The notes under the pieces are model-generated. The model saw only the letters and a list, made by a program, of their open reading frames with translations. It searched no databases and was not told the DNA's origin. A stretch of 64,000 nucleotides of DNA from Girardinichthys multiradiatus (lineage: Eukaryota; Chordata; Actinopteri; Cyprinodontiformes; Goodeidae). Positions 23,290-35,342 of the stretch are shown here, in pieces (position 1 is the first letter of the stretch; each line of letters opens with the position of its first letter). The stretch spans positions 15,819,462 through 15,883,461 of the forward strand of contig NC_061818.1 in the NCBI RefSeq assembly GCF_021462225.1, in the 5' to 3' direction. The position numbers and the translations under genes were made by a program.

Positions 23290-24270
23290 AGAAGTACTGA
23301 AGTAAAACAGTGAGTCTAAAACGTGTGGTGTCCACCCAGAGGTTTTTTAGAGAACATTAGAAAACGAACAGCATCATGAAGACCAAGGAACACAGAAGAC
23401 AGGTCAGGGAGAACATTTGGCTGATGTTTAAAGCAGAATTAGGATGTAAAATAACACCACTACAAGACAATATAAAAAGTGTGGCTCAGACCTGTAAAGA
23501 CATGGTCATCTACCTAAATCTTAACTGGCAAGCCGAGCCCCTTGTTACCTTGGAGGAGCTGCAGAGATCCACATTATTACTTATACTCTGGAGATCTGAC
23601 CTTTATGGAAGAGTGGCTGGAAGAAAGCCCTAAGGAGGCTGGTGGAAGAAGTTGCTCTGGTCAGATGAAACCAAAATTAAACATTTAGTCCTACATCCAA
23701 AATCATTTGTGTTGAGGGAAACTAACAGCACAACACCCTTAACATACCATCCCCTCTGGGAAACATGGCGGTGGAAGCATCATGCTCTGGGGATGCTTTC
23801 ATTCAGCAAAGATGGATAAGATGAATGGAGAAATTACAGTAAAATCCTGAAAGTAAACCTGTTACATCCCGAAAAAGATTTGAGGCTGGATTGGAGATTC
23901 ACCTTCCAGCAGGACAACAGCTCAAACGTAGAGCCAGAGCTATCAGGAATGGTTTGGATGAAAGCATGTTCATATTTGACATTCTTCTTTTTAATTGTAG
24001 AGTTTATGGCAATACTTGAACTCTGGTGTTCATAGAAACTCTCCATCCATTCAAATGAGCTATTTTGCTAAGATGAATGGGCAACAATTGAAGTTTCTAA
24101 GTGAGTAGAAGCAAACCCAAACCGATACCAACTTTAGGTGTTTTTATTTGTAAAACCTTTTGAAAACCATGTATAATTCTCTTCCACTTCTTTACAGTTG
24201 TGTATTTGTTTTGACACAAAATACAACCAAAATTCATAAAGGTTTGTGGTTGTAACAAAATGTGATAAAG
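23290..24270 (+). mobile_element. Tc1-like relic downstream of shmt1
   Basis: Contains the decayed transposase start region at 23370-23410 (GACCAAGGAACACAGAAGAC), a decayed catalytic stretch at 23765-23810 (AAGCATCATGCTCTGGGGAT, from [10 protein letters not shown]), and a right terminus near 24235 (GGTTTGTGGTTGTAACAAAA). Only short frames remain. Confidence 0.65.
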
Positions 24271-25297
24271 TCTGAGTATGAAGCACTGCAGGTGGTACTT
24301 GCAGTGTGCCCATCTTGTGCACTTGAAGTTAAGCAAGTTCATAAAACTCTAAGGTTAAACTGAAGTAAGGTAAACTGAACTGCTGAGAATGCCCAACCAA
24401 TAAAAAATGCTTGATTCTCGCCCCACCCTGAGGATTCGAGGAAGTCCCTAAACATTAGCTGCTGACATACCAACCTCCCAGGGCACAGGCAGGTGCCTAG
24501 CACCTGGAAAAGGTTTCTGCCCCCTGAATTCATAGAGACACAAAAATAGAAAGGAAAGAAAGGAGCAGTGTGTTTAGAAAGCACAGGCATTGTCTTTTTG
24601 TTGGAGCTGGGGGTACTGTTTCCAGCTCTGCCACTGACAGAAGGGTGTTATCAGCAGGTAAGAAGAACTAAGAATTTATTTAAAACGAACAACATTTTTA
24701 TAATTAGCAATTTTGTTTGTTTACTACTATTTCCAACCAATGTCATCACACTGATCGCCACTTTTGAGCTAAGCACACTCAGTTCAAATTCAGTTTTAGA
24801 CTTTTACATTCAGCAGCTGCTAAATTAAATCTCCCAAACTGAATCCAGTGGTTGGAATAAAAGGGTTCTAGGAAAGGACCCCTGGAAAAACGTACCTGGA
24901 TAGGTTCACGCATTCATAACAGCCCTTTAAACCCAAACAGAAGAGGAAACAGTTTTTTGTGTCGTTTGAAAACTGATAGCGACAGGAGTCTCCATTATTT
25001 GCTCAGTATGGTTCAAAATGTATATCCATGAAATAGTTTCACGAGCAAACAGAAATAAAAATTAACAAAAAACAGTATCAGTTTAGATATGGAGCAAGTG
25101 CTGTGATTGGAGATCTTTTACTAACTGTGGCTGTTTATTTTATTTCTTGGTCATGTGCTGCTCAAGGTGTCCAAGTCTGTTTTTTTCTTGGAGAGCCTTT
25201 TGAGTAAAAGTTCACAATCCTGTAAAGCAGTGGTCACAAACTTGCAAAACAAGATAGGCCGGAACAAGGCAAAGTGCAGTCTCATCGGAGAACTATA
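24271..25297. other. Spacer with a possible relic of an shmt1 leader exon
   Basis: No gene. At 24971-24994 a 24-nt run (CTGATAGCGACAGGAGTCTC and on) differs from the leader exon of the first shmt1 gene (about 7074-7097) only by four transitions. It could be the decayed first exon of the second shmt1 gene. The donor seen in the first copy is not kept. Confidence 0.35.
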
Positions 25298-26365
25298 CAG
25301 GTCCTTCTCAAAATAATAGCATATTGTGATAAAGTTAATTATTTTCCATAATGTAATGATGAAAATTTAACATTCATATATTTTAGATTCATTGCACACA
25401 AACTGAAATATTTCAGGTCTTTTATTGTCTTAATACGGATGATTTTGCCAGTGGACCAACACCAGCAGCTGACACGGCACCCCAGACCATCACTGACTGT
25501 GGGTACTTGACACTGGACTTCTGGCATTTTGGCATTTCCTTCTCCCCAGTCTTCCTCCAGACTCTGGCACCTTGATTTCCGAATGACATGCAGAATTTGC
25601 TTTCATCCGAAAAAAGTACTTTGGACCACTGAGCAACAGTCCATTGCTACTTCTCTGTAGCCCAGGTCAGGCGTTTCTGCCGCTGTTTCTGGTTCAAAAG
25701 TGGCTTGACCTGGGGAATGCAGCACCTGTAGCCCATTTCCTGCACACGCCTGTGCACGGTGGCTCTGGATGTTTCTACTCCAGACTCAGTCCACTGCTTC
25801 CGCAGGTCCCCCAAGGTCTGGAATCGGCCCTTCTCCACAATCTTCCTCAGGGTCCGGTCACCTCTTCTCGTTGTGCAGCGTTTTCTGCCACACTTTTTCC
25901 TTCCCACTGAGGTGCCTTGATACAGCGCTCTGGGAACAGCCTATTCGTTCAGAAATGTCTTTCTGTGTCTTACCCTCTTGCTTGAGGGTGTCAATAGTGG
26001 CCTTCTGGACAGCAGTCAGGTCGGCAGTCTTACCCATGATTGGGGTTTTGAGTGATGAACCAGGCTGGGAGTTTTAAAGGCCTCAGGAATCTTTTGCAGG
26101 TGTTTAGAGTTAACTCGTTGATTCAGATGATTAGGTTCATAGCTCGTTTAGAGACCCTTTTAATGATATGCTAATTTTGTGAGATAGGAATTTTGGGTTT
26201 TCATGAGCTGTATGCCAAAATCATCCGTATTAAGACAATAAAAGACCTGAAATATTTCAGTTAGTGTGCAATGAATCTAAAATATATGAATGTTAAATTT
26301 TCATCATGACATTATGGAAAATAATGAACTTTATCACAATATGCTAATATTTTGAGAAGGACCTG
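25298..26365 (-). mobile_element. Tc1-like transposon, family A copy 4, internally deleted
   Basis: Both terminal repeats and TA flanks (25296-25297, 26366-26367) are present. About 530 bp covering the inner left repeat and the C-terminal half of the transposase are missing: the left repeat jumps at about 25448 straight into the middle of the gene. The outcome is a 1068-bp non-autonomous derivative. Confidence 0.93.
25647..26037 (-). pseudogene. Tc1 transposase N-terminal fragment, family A copy 4
   Basis: It starts at the usual ATG (26037) and has lost 9 nt in the region after SRHLS near 25906. It is cut off by the internal deletion, so the catalytic core is absent. Confidence 0.88.
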
Positions 26366-26367
26366 TA

Positions 26368-28603
26368 CAACAACCGTAAACCTGTTGATTTAACGACTCG
26401 GAAGAGAACAATGCAAAATAATAAATTACAGAATGAATGAATGCTTATGGGAGATCATCACCATCAACCATTGAAAACTGGTTTGGGTTATTTTGCAGTT
26501 TAACCTCAACTGTCCCATGGAAAATAACTGCAAATTACTGCTAAGGGCAATTTATAGGGTTTGTAAAAGTGCTTGAATTCCTTGAAAATTCTCGAATTTG
26601 AAATAAAGTGCTTGAAACTACCTGCCAATATGTACATATTTTTGATTCATTTTGACCGCAAAGGATGCTAGTATGTAATTTTCTCTGAGAGTGAGAAAAC
26701 CACACTTTTTGGTGGCAGATTTTCATCACTAAGTATGCAGAGTTAGGCCAGCTGACAGCTGTGCCTGGTACAAGATCATCTAAGATGCCCCTCTGTTGTC
26801 TGTAACTATAAAAAAATATATATTATTTACCATTTAAAGACATGGTTCATACTGCATTCTATTTACTTCTTTCTCCTTTCATCTTCTCCCGTACTCTCCT
26901 CTTTCTCGTCCTATCTGCTCCATATAATTTGGATGTTTTGTTTCCCTCCTTAGAACTGATTTTATATGACATTTCTGTCGTACAAGGCTAACAATGAAAG
27001 AAATCTCCAAAAATAAATAAGCTATTAAATACATTACTATTTGTGGTAATTTGAATAAAAGGGGAAACTTAATATCAAAAAACAATTAGTTATTTTTTTA
27101 ATATAATATAAAGGTCTCAATTTATCACTCAATGAAATAATTAAATTAGGAAATCTAATTTAAATTCTAAACAAATATACAGTAAAATCATATATAAAAT
27201 AAGTTGTTTAAATGACTGTTTTGCTCCCTGTGCCAAAGTACGTAATAAAAATAATTTCTGCTGTGTCTCACTAAATAAACCCTAACATTTAATTGCTTTA
27301 CCTGCACAGCAAAAAAGCTGCAGACCAGTCACTTTTTCTATAGTAGTGTTAGCCTTGCTGAGTGATTATGATTTGTAAGGTGGGGAGATAAGATAAATCA
27401 TGATTTTCTGCAGCTCATGACCATGAAGGAAACATATTTATGAAAAATTACTAAAGATAAAAAATACATTTCTACGTTTATTTATTTAATATAAAGATAG
27501 ATTTTTTGATGCATGCATCTCCAGTTTTATTCAAACTTACAAGTAAAAATAAAATTTTTGACTGTTTAAATTGTTGAGCCATGCAACCTTTGCTTTTCCA
27601 TACATCCTGGGTCTAAACCCTTCATATTTTAGGCTTCTGCTTGCGTGACATGTTTAGATTTGAGCTCTAAATGCCATGGGTCAAACCTTTCTTTAAAAGT
27701 TGAGGTTCTACAGCAGGATCTTCGTTTCATTCACAGCTGTTCACCACAGACCGTGTGTGAAGAAGCGCCTGGTAGTAATCTAGAACAAGAAACAGCGCAG
27801 CCATTAATGTGTAACAACATCCAAACCAGGGGCGAAAATCCCATTTTATTGTTTGGGAGTGGACACTAAACAAATAAATTTCAGAGAGTAATTGTTGGGG
27901 GGGAAATGGAAAAAAAAGCTCTCTGCCTCTCTCTTTCCTGATCCTTGGCAATTTTTCAGCATGTTAAAATGATGTTATTGAAATTAATATTTGTAGTTAT
28001 AGCATTGGTCTTTATTAGTCCATATTTTACCCCTATACAGGTTTTTCTATGTTCAACCAGCAATGTCAACAATGGTATTAGGGGGAAGTTAGCAATGGAC
28101 CATCTTTATGATTACATCTAACAGATTTTTTTTGCATCCTGCTGTAATTTACACTTTAGTCCATCAAAGTAGTTTTAGAAGAAATTGAAGCTCACAGTTC
28201 AAAACTTTAAAGAAATACCTTCAAAAATAATCTAACAAAACCAAACTCCTCCTTAGAAATATATATTTAGTTTAGTGTCAACAAACAAAAATTCAACAAC
28301 ATATTACAACTATGCCACAAAATATGCCAACTGAAGTTGTACATTGTAACAGTTTGCCTATAAATAAAATGTTTTACACACTATCTAACTTGGATCACTT
28401 TAGATGTGCTTTTATTAAATATTACTATATTATAATAAAAAAAAAATTCTGTATTTACAATGATTATTGGGGGGGGGGCATCTTTTTGGAAGGGGGGAAC
28501 ACATCCCCTTCGTCCCCCCCAGGATTTCTGCCTATGCTCCAAACGTCACCTATTGGACCTAGAACTTCTACTAGCAAAGACACACAACAGGTCTGAGAAA
28601 ATG
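26368..28603. other. AT-rich spacer, nothing recognised
   Basis: Long A/T-rich DNA with no convincing gene. A G-run (28469-28478) followed by a C-run (28514-28520) may belong to an unnamed dispersed repeat. Short frames show no family resemblance. Confidence 0.5.
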
Positions 28604-29312
28604 TGTTATTGACATTAAAGCAGAGGACACAGAGATGATAGAGGTCCAGCGGTATCCTGTAGGTAAGAGTGGAGCTGGAGAGACAACCGAAGGTAGGCTG
28701 TACCTGCAGCTTGAGGAGTGTTCTTCAGGTGATATACACGGTTCTATTTCTTTATATTGTTAACTTTTTTTATTACCCTGTTCTTTTGTGGACTCTTTGA
28801 GTAAAGGAGCAAGGAAAGGAGTTAGTCAGTTTTAAGTTCTCAAAAAGCCAAAGCCTAAGTTATTTTTGACCACATAGAAAGATGAACAACGCTGGGCCCA
28901 ATCCGCAGAAAGGGCAAAGTATCGTCTTGGGCACGCAAATCCTGTACAACGGGTTGGACTTAGACACGCACCGCAATCTAATTGGCCATATGCTAATACC
29001 GTTGGCAGGCCAGGCTCTGCACACATGAACTCACTGGAATATACTACAAAAGTGTGTGAGTGTTGTTCTCAGGTTAGTATCTAATTGCAACAGACCTATT
29101 GATAGAAGGCCTTAAGAATACAATTCAGCCCTGTTTCTCAGCTCTAAGAACATCGTATGAATGCAAAGAGAAGTTACATGAAATAACATAAAACTCCCAC
29201 ATAAACAGATGCACAAACTAACCTGTCTAATAAACGTTTAAACACAGCTAATAATTAGTAAATGACTAATATAAGTTAAAACACGATTAATCACAAAAAG
29301 TAAATTCTAACA
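28604..29312 (-). mobile_element. 3' LTR of a degraded endogenous retrovirus
   Basis: On the minus strand the segment begins TGTTAG right after a polypurine tract and ends AATAACA, giving a 5-bp terminal inverted repeat (TGTTA/TAACA). It contains an AATAAA-like signal (complement of 28770-28778). It is 709 bp long. The matching 5' LTR is not found in the window. Confidence 0.65.
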
Positions 29313-29324
29313 ATCCCCTTTTGA
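29313..29324 (-). other. Polypurine tract next to the 3' LTR
   Basis: Minus-strand AAAAGGGGAT abuts the TGTTAG start of the LTR, as expected for the primer of plus-strand synthesis in retroviruses. Confidence 0.7.
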
Positions 29325-31431
29325 CATAATTTTATTATGTCAATAAAACAGAAGAGGGAATATTATGCTTCCCACCTGTATATTCCCAGGTGGGAAGCAT
29401 GGAAATGTCTCTCTTTTGAGATACATTTTACATATATAATGAGTGTAAACGTGTGTTATCAATGCATGAGGCACCCTATATGTTAGTGACTATGTATAAG
29501 CATTTTGTTTTTGCCCATGCAAGTGGAAATAGTATACAGAGCTAATGTGGAAATATCCTTTTCTAAAATAAACATAATGATAACAATAAGGCATAATCAA
29601 GGTAATCACACACACAAAAACAAATTTTTTAAAACAAGTTTAAGTCTTATGATTATAACAACTAAATGCCTAATATCAGTAGCATCTATCATGGTACCGG
29701 GAACTGAACCTCTTTAAGTACAACCTTCTATAATCTACTGATAACTCCGTTATTAATATAAAATTTATAAAAGTGGTTCTAGAAAGAAAACAATCCCAAA
29801 AGTAAAAGAGAACTAGCATGCCTCTAAGTGTTTGCTCAACTAAGTAAAGGTTTGTTTAACCTTAGCAAATTGTGTGAAGTAGGATTCAGGGACAGTAACA
29901 ACAAGCGTTTTCTCCAGAATCCCAGGGGTCAGAGGTAGACACTAGTGGAACAATTTCAGCCCTATGTTTGGATAATTGATCAAATGGAGGTGCAGGAATT
30001 TTGTCATAAATATCTGTAGTGATACATTTTAGACAGAGGTGCCTGATATATGCAATGCCACATAAAATGAATATAGTTATTGCCCCAAATATTGACATGA
30101 TGAGGGTTTTCCATTTACCAAAAGTTCTGTGGAGCCAGTCAGTTATGGAGTTATCTATACCTGAATGCTCTGCTAATTCTACAGACATAGTTTGGAGACC
30201 AGACAGTGCTTGGGTTTTAGAGCCATCTGGGGCTGTGTTATTAGAAATAAAAACACAGCACTGACCTTCAAACATAGCACACACTCCCACCTTTTTCAGC
30301 TAAGAGGAAATCAAGAGCCATTCTGTTTTGATAAGACATCAAGGAGGCTACGGCCAGTTATCCAGTCATGTAATCCAGCAACCGCACCTTCAAATCATAT
30401 TGACAGATCTTTGAATATTGAAATGAACATAATTAATTCTGTCCATATTTTTACTTATTGTAACTCCATAGAACAATGATGATTCAAACACTGAAGCTAT
30501 TTGATCAACTAATTTACATTAATCAGGAACAGCTCTGGGAACTTCCATTGCATCTATGTAAAGGGACAGTGGATAAGGCACCTTTAAGGGTTTACAGGAA
30601 TCCTTGGGCAGTGGTGTATGCCTCCTACAACTGCCTATCCTAAACCAGAAGGATGCAATGGTCAAGACTGCGCTTGAAATGAATTCAATACTTTGTGGCT
30701 CAGTTTATGCAAAAAAAGTTTAATCCAAAAAATATATATTTGGTATTTTTTCATTTAAATATGCTTTTAGCTTTTTACAGTAATATCATTACAGTATTTC
30801 TGTTGAAAAAGTTGTCAATCTTCTCTTGCCTTTGCCTTTTACTTTTCTGCATCTAAATTATACTAAGTGACAAAAAGACAATTAAATGCTTAACAGTGTC
30901 ATGAATCTGACTGACACGAAAGAGAGACTGCCTTTTCAGGCTAATGTATGCTAGCACGTCCAGAAAAAAAATATGTTAGCATTAAGCAATTTGTATGTCG
31001 ATACATACCAGTGCATCCCTGCAAATACAAGGAAATATGCCCTGGGTGCGACGCCCATGTCCTCGGGATTCTCAGTCATGTGTTGTTGCATCAGGCAATA
31101 ATAATCAGGTCTCATTCAAAGAAAATGGTGTGGTACAGTGAGCACTGCTGGTCTGGGCGGGGAGCAAACTATAAAACCATCTATTGTTGCTGCTTTAGCA
31201 GAACAATCCCTTTCTGTACTGATGAGGTTGAGTCTATTTTATAGTCTATGGCCAGATTGAAAACACCCTATGCATCCTGTTTGTCTTCCATCTGTAGTCA
31301 TGTCATAAACACAGATATATTTTTGTCCAGTATATGTATTCTTCCCATAATTTGTTACATGACAAAATTAGGCGGTGCAAAGAGGATTGGGTGGCGGACG
31401 AAGGTGGAGACCTCAACGGCCCAATCCCCGG

Positions 31432-32343
31432 ATGCTTAGGCTGGCTCTAGGGACGTGGAATGTCACCTCGCTGGGGGGGAAAGGAGCCTGAGCTTGTGCG
31501 GGAGGACGAGAGATATCGACTAGAAACTAGAAATAGTCGGGCTCGCCTCCACGCACAGCGTGGGCTCTGGAACCCATCTCCTTGAGAGGGGTTGGACTCT
31601 CTTCTACTCTGGAGTGGCCCACGGGGAGAGGCGGCGGGCTGGTGTGGGTTTGCTTGTTGCCCCCCAGCTCAGCCGTCTCGTGTTGGGGTTTACCCCAGTG
31701 GATGAGAGGGTTGTATCCCTGCGCCTTAGGGATGGGGAGAGGTCTCTGACTATCATTTCAGCCTACGGGCCGAGTGGTAGTGCAGAGTACCCTGCCTTCT
31801 TGGCGTCCCTGTCGGGGGTGCTGGATAGTGCCCCTCCCGGGGACTCCATTATTCTGCTGGGGGACTTCATCAACGCCCACGTGGGGAACGACAGTGACAC
31901 CTGGAGAGGCGTGATCGGGAGGAATGGCCTCCCCGATCTGAATCCGAGTGGTGTTTTGTTATTGGACTTCTGTGCTAGTCACGGATTGTCCATAACGAAC
32001 ACCATGTTCAAACATAAGGGTGTCCATCAGTGCACTTGGCACCAGGACACCCTAGGCAGGAGGTCGATGATCAACTTTGTTGTCGTATCATCAGACCTTC
32101 GGCCGCATGTTTTGGACACTCGGGTGAAGAGAGGGGCTGAGCTGTCCACTGATCATCACCTGGTGGTGAGTTGGATCTGCTGGAGGAGGAGAAAGCCGGA
32201 CAGACTCGGCAGGCCCAAGCGCATAGTGAGGGTGTGCTGGGAACGCCTGGCGGAGCCCTCGGCCAGGGATGTATTCAACTCCCACCTCCGGGAGAGCTTC
32301 GACCAGATCCCGGGGGATGTTGGAGACATAGAGTCCGAGTGAA
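31432..32343 (+). pseudogene. LINE endonuclease part, inactivated
   Basis: An ATG at 31432 opens LALGTWNVTSL, the start of an AP-endonuclease, but a frameshift in the G-run near 31475 breaks it. The frame resumes at 31560-32342. GDFINAHV (about 31861) has an extra Ile inside the usual GDFNAHV. SMINFVV (about 32065) has Asn where this family usually has Asp. STDHHLV is kept. A TGG-to-TGA stop at 32341-32343 cuts it from the RT part, which continues in the same frame. Confidence 0.85.
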
Positions 32344-32345
32344 CC

Positions 32346-34352
32346 ATGTTCTCTGCATCTATTGTCGATGCTGCTGCCCATAGCTGTGGCCGTAAGGTCT
32401 GCGGTGCCTGTCGTGGCGGCAATCCCAGAACCCGGTGGTGGACACCGGCAGTAAGGGATGCTGTTAAGCTGAAGAAGGAGTCCTATCGGCTGTGGTTGGC
32501 TTGTGGGACTCCTGAGGCGGCTGACGGGTACCGTGAGGCCAAGCGTGCTGCGGCCCGGGCTGTGGCAGAGGCAAAAACTCGGGCCTGGGAAGAGTTCGGT
32601 GAGGCCATGGAGAAGGACTACCGGTTGGCCTCGAAGCGATTCTGGCAAACCGTCCGGCGCCTCAGGAGGGGGAAGCAGTGCTTTGCCAACACTGTTTATA
32701 GTGGGGGCGGGAGACTGCTGACCTCGACTGAGGACATTATCGGGCGGTGGAAGGAGTACTTCGAGGATCTCCTCAATCCTGCCATCACGCATTCCCTGGT
32801 GGAAACAGAGGCTGGGGACTCGGGGTCGGACTCTTTCATCACCCAGGCTGAAGTCACCGAGGTGGTTAAAAAGCTCCGCGGTGGCAAGGCTTCGGGGGTG
32901 GATGAGATCCGCCCTGAGTACCTCAAGTGTCTGGATGTTGTAGGGCTGTCATGGTTGACACGCCTCTTCAACATTGCGTGGCGGTCGGGGACAGTGCCTC
33001 TGGACTGGCAGACTGGGGTGGTGGTCCCCCTTTATAAGAAGGGGGACCGGAGGGTGTGTTCCAACTACAGGGGGATCACACTCCTCAGCCTCCCTGGTAA
33101 GGCCTACGCCAGGGTATTGGAGAGGAGAGTCCGACCGATAGTCGAACCTCGGCTTCAGGAGGAACAGTGTGGTTTTCGTCCCAGCCGTGGAACACTGGAC
33201 CAGCTCTATACCCTCTACAGGGTGCTCGAGGGTTCATGGGAGTTTGCCCAACCGGTTCACATGTGTTTTGTGGACCTGGAGAAGGCATTCGACTGTGTCC
33301 CTCGTGATGCCCTGTGGGGGGTGCTCCAGGAGTATGGAATCGGGGGCCCGTTATTAGGGGCCATCCGGTCCCTGTACGAGCGGAGCAGGAGTTTGGTCCG
33401 CATTGCCGGCACTAAGTCGGACCTGTTCCCAGTGCACGTTGGACTCCGGCAGGGCTGCCCTTTGTCGCCGGTCCTGTTCATAACTTTTATGGACAGGATT
33501 TCTAGACGCAGCCAAGGGCCGGAGGGGGTCTGGTTTGGGGACCAGTGGATTTCGTCTCTTCTTTTTGCGGATGACGTGGTCCTGCTGGCCCCCTCTAGCC
33601 AAGACCTACAGCATGCGCTGTGGCGGTTCGCAGCCGAGTGTGAAGCGGCTGGGATGAGGATCAGCTCCTCCAAGTCCGAGGCCATGGTACTCGACCAGAA
33701 AAGGGTGGCTTGTCCTCTTCAGGTTGGAGGGGAGTTCCTGCCTCAAGTGGAGGAGTTTAAGTATCTCGGGGTCTTGTTCACGAGTGAGGGAAGAATGGAG
33801 CGGGAGATTGACAGACGGATCGGTGCAGCTGCCACAGTAATGGGGGCGCTGTGCCGGTCCATTGTGGTGAAGAGAGAGCTGAGCCGAAAAGCAAAGCTCT
33901 CAATTTACTGGTCGGTCTACGTTCCTACCCTCACCTATGGCCATGAACTTTGGGTCATGACCGAAAGAACGAGATCACGGATACAAGCGGCTGAAATGAG
34001 CTTCCTCCGTAGGGTGGCCGGGCACTCCCTTAGAGATAGGGTGAGGAGCTCGGCCATCCGGGAGGAGCTCGGAGTAGAGCCGCTGCTCCTCCACATTGAG
34101 AGGAGCCAGTTGAGGTGGCTCGGGCATCTATACCGGATGCCTCCTGGACGTCTTCCTCGGGAGGTGTTCCAGGCACGTCCCACCGGGAGGAGGCCCAGGG
34201 GACGGCCCAGGACACGCTGGAGGGACTATGTCTCTCGGCTGGCCTGGGAACGCCTTGGGCTCCCCCTGGAGGAGCTGGAGGAGGTGTCTGGAGAGAGGGA
34301 CGTCTGGGCGTCTCTGCTGAGTCTCCTGCCCCCGCGACCCGGTCTTGGATAA
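32346..34352 (+). pseudogene. LINE reverse transcriptase part, open 668-aa frame
   Basis: This is the downstream piece of the broken LINE ORF. It holds all reverse transcriptase blocks: KASGVDEIRPEYLK, NYRGITLLSLPGK, EEQCGFRPSRGT, VDLEKAFDCVP, LRQGCPLSPVLF, and the catalytic FADDVVLLA near residue 407. A C-terminal region ([15 protein letters not shown], then [19 protein letters not shown]) follows. The RT looks undamaged, but the protein lacks its own endonuclease and a normal start. Confidence 0.88.
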
Positions 34353-34676
34353 GCGGAAGACGACGAACGAACGAACGACAAAATTAGGGTAGTACCATTT
34401 CTGTTTGATCTTCAGTAAACTGAAATGTCATAAAAACCCAGGTGTGGTTAACCAGTGATTCTGTAATAGGGAAGGGACAGACAGGAACAGACAAGTTGAC
34501 ACTGGTTTCAGTTTGGTTTGTTGGATTAGAACTGATGATGTGGACTTTACTTTGGTTTATTTTCATTTGTTGGGCTTCCCACTACTAAATTGGTATTACA
34601 ATAAGCAGAGAGAGAACACGGAGGATCATTAAGGAGGTCTAGTTACCAAAGCCTAATCTCCATAGTGGAGTCTTCC

Positions 34677-35342
34677 TAAAGGGAGTTACCTGTCGGGGTC
34701 TGTCCAGTCTCTGGTGAGTATTCATCTCCGTCATTGTCCGTCAGTAAGGTTCTTAAGTCAATCCATACCTCAGTCAAAGTTTTCTGGGTGGGATTTTCAG
34801 TCTCAGCACTATGTGTTTTGTGGATCCAGTTGGGGTTGTTTGGTTTTTGGTTTCTGATTTTTTTCTTATGTTTTTCACAGTTAAGGTTTTGAATCATGCT
34901 TCTGTTATTTTCCTGGTCATGCTTTAGCTTTGTTGTCTTGTTCATGTTTTGTCAAGTTTGGTTTTCGGATCTGGTTATGCTTTTGCTTCATGTTTTTTCT
35001 AGTTTTTGTTAGTTTGTGTTCAAGAGTCTCTGTTTTTACCGCAGCCACGTTTTGTTCTGTCTGTCAATTAAGTTTATTCGGTTAACCTGCCCAAACTAAT
35101 CTGTCTCCTAGCTCCACGTGGTTTACTTTCTATATATACACTCCTGTTCAGTTGTTCTTCACGGAAACATTTCTCAAACCAAGACTTGTTTTTTTGATCA
35201 TGCCATGCCTGTCTTGCCTGCCCGTTTGTTTTGTTCCTGCCTCCTGCTGAGTGTGAGTTTTTGTTATTAAACCTTTTTTCACTTACCATCACGCTGCCTG
35301 CTCGCCTGCATTCTGGGGTCCTATATCTCGCAAACCTTAACA
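34677..35342 (+). mobile_element. Probable solo LTR inserted between the ERV pol and env parts
   Basis: A 666-bp stretch with a TATA-like TATATATA at 35134, ATTAAA near 35266, and a short final part, which is an LTR-like order. CTTCC occurs directly before (34672-34676) and after (35343-35347), fitting a 5-bp target duplication. The left end is not a clean TG, so the call is tentative. Confidence 0.4.

Larger units (their letters stand above)
31373..34376 (+). mobile_element. Near full-length RTE-like LINE inserted in the env relic
   Basis: About 3.0 kb, flanked by a perfect 12-bp duplication GACAAAATTAGG at 31361-31372 and 34377-34388. It ends in an ACGA tandem tail. It encodes an AP-like endonuclease followed by reverse transcriptase. 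The clade call (RTE-like) rests on length, single-ORF layout and tail, and is not certain. Confidence 0.92.
29886..34629 (-). pseudogene. Endogenous retrovirus env, broken and split by a LINE
   Basis: Read on the minus strand. A hydrophobic leader starts at the ATG at 34629, and the N-terminal surface-unit part runs to 34377 with possible N-glycosylation sites. The full RTE-like LINE follows (31373-34376). The gene resumes at 31372 and ends with a transmembrane subunit at 30350-29886. That subunit has the CX6CC motif (CAMFEGQCC), the adjacent NNTAPDGS and a membrane span (about 30140-30040), typical of gammaretrovirus-like Env. Without the LINE the gene would be about 1.75 kb, a normal env length. 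Stops occur just after the leader and at several later points, so no functional protein can be made. Confidence 0.8.

Noticed and set aside
28469..28520. G-run and C-run as a regulatory quadruplex pair
   Set aside because: It looks like part of a diverged dispersed repeat and is far from any gene start; no support for function.
32091..32792. 233-aa minus-strand frame over the LINE
   Set aside because: It is the antisense shadow of a GC-rich RT coding region and shows no known domain.
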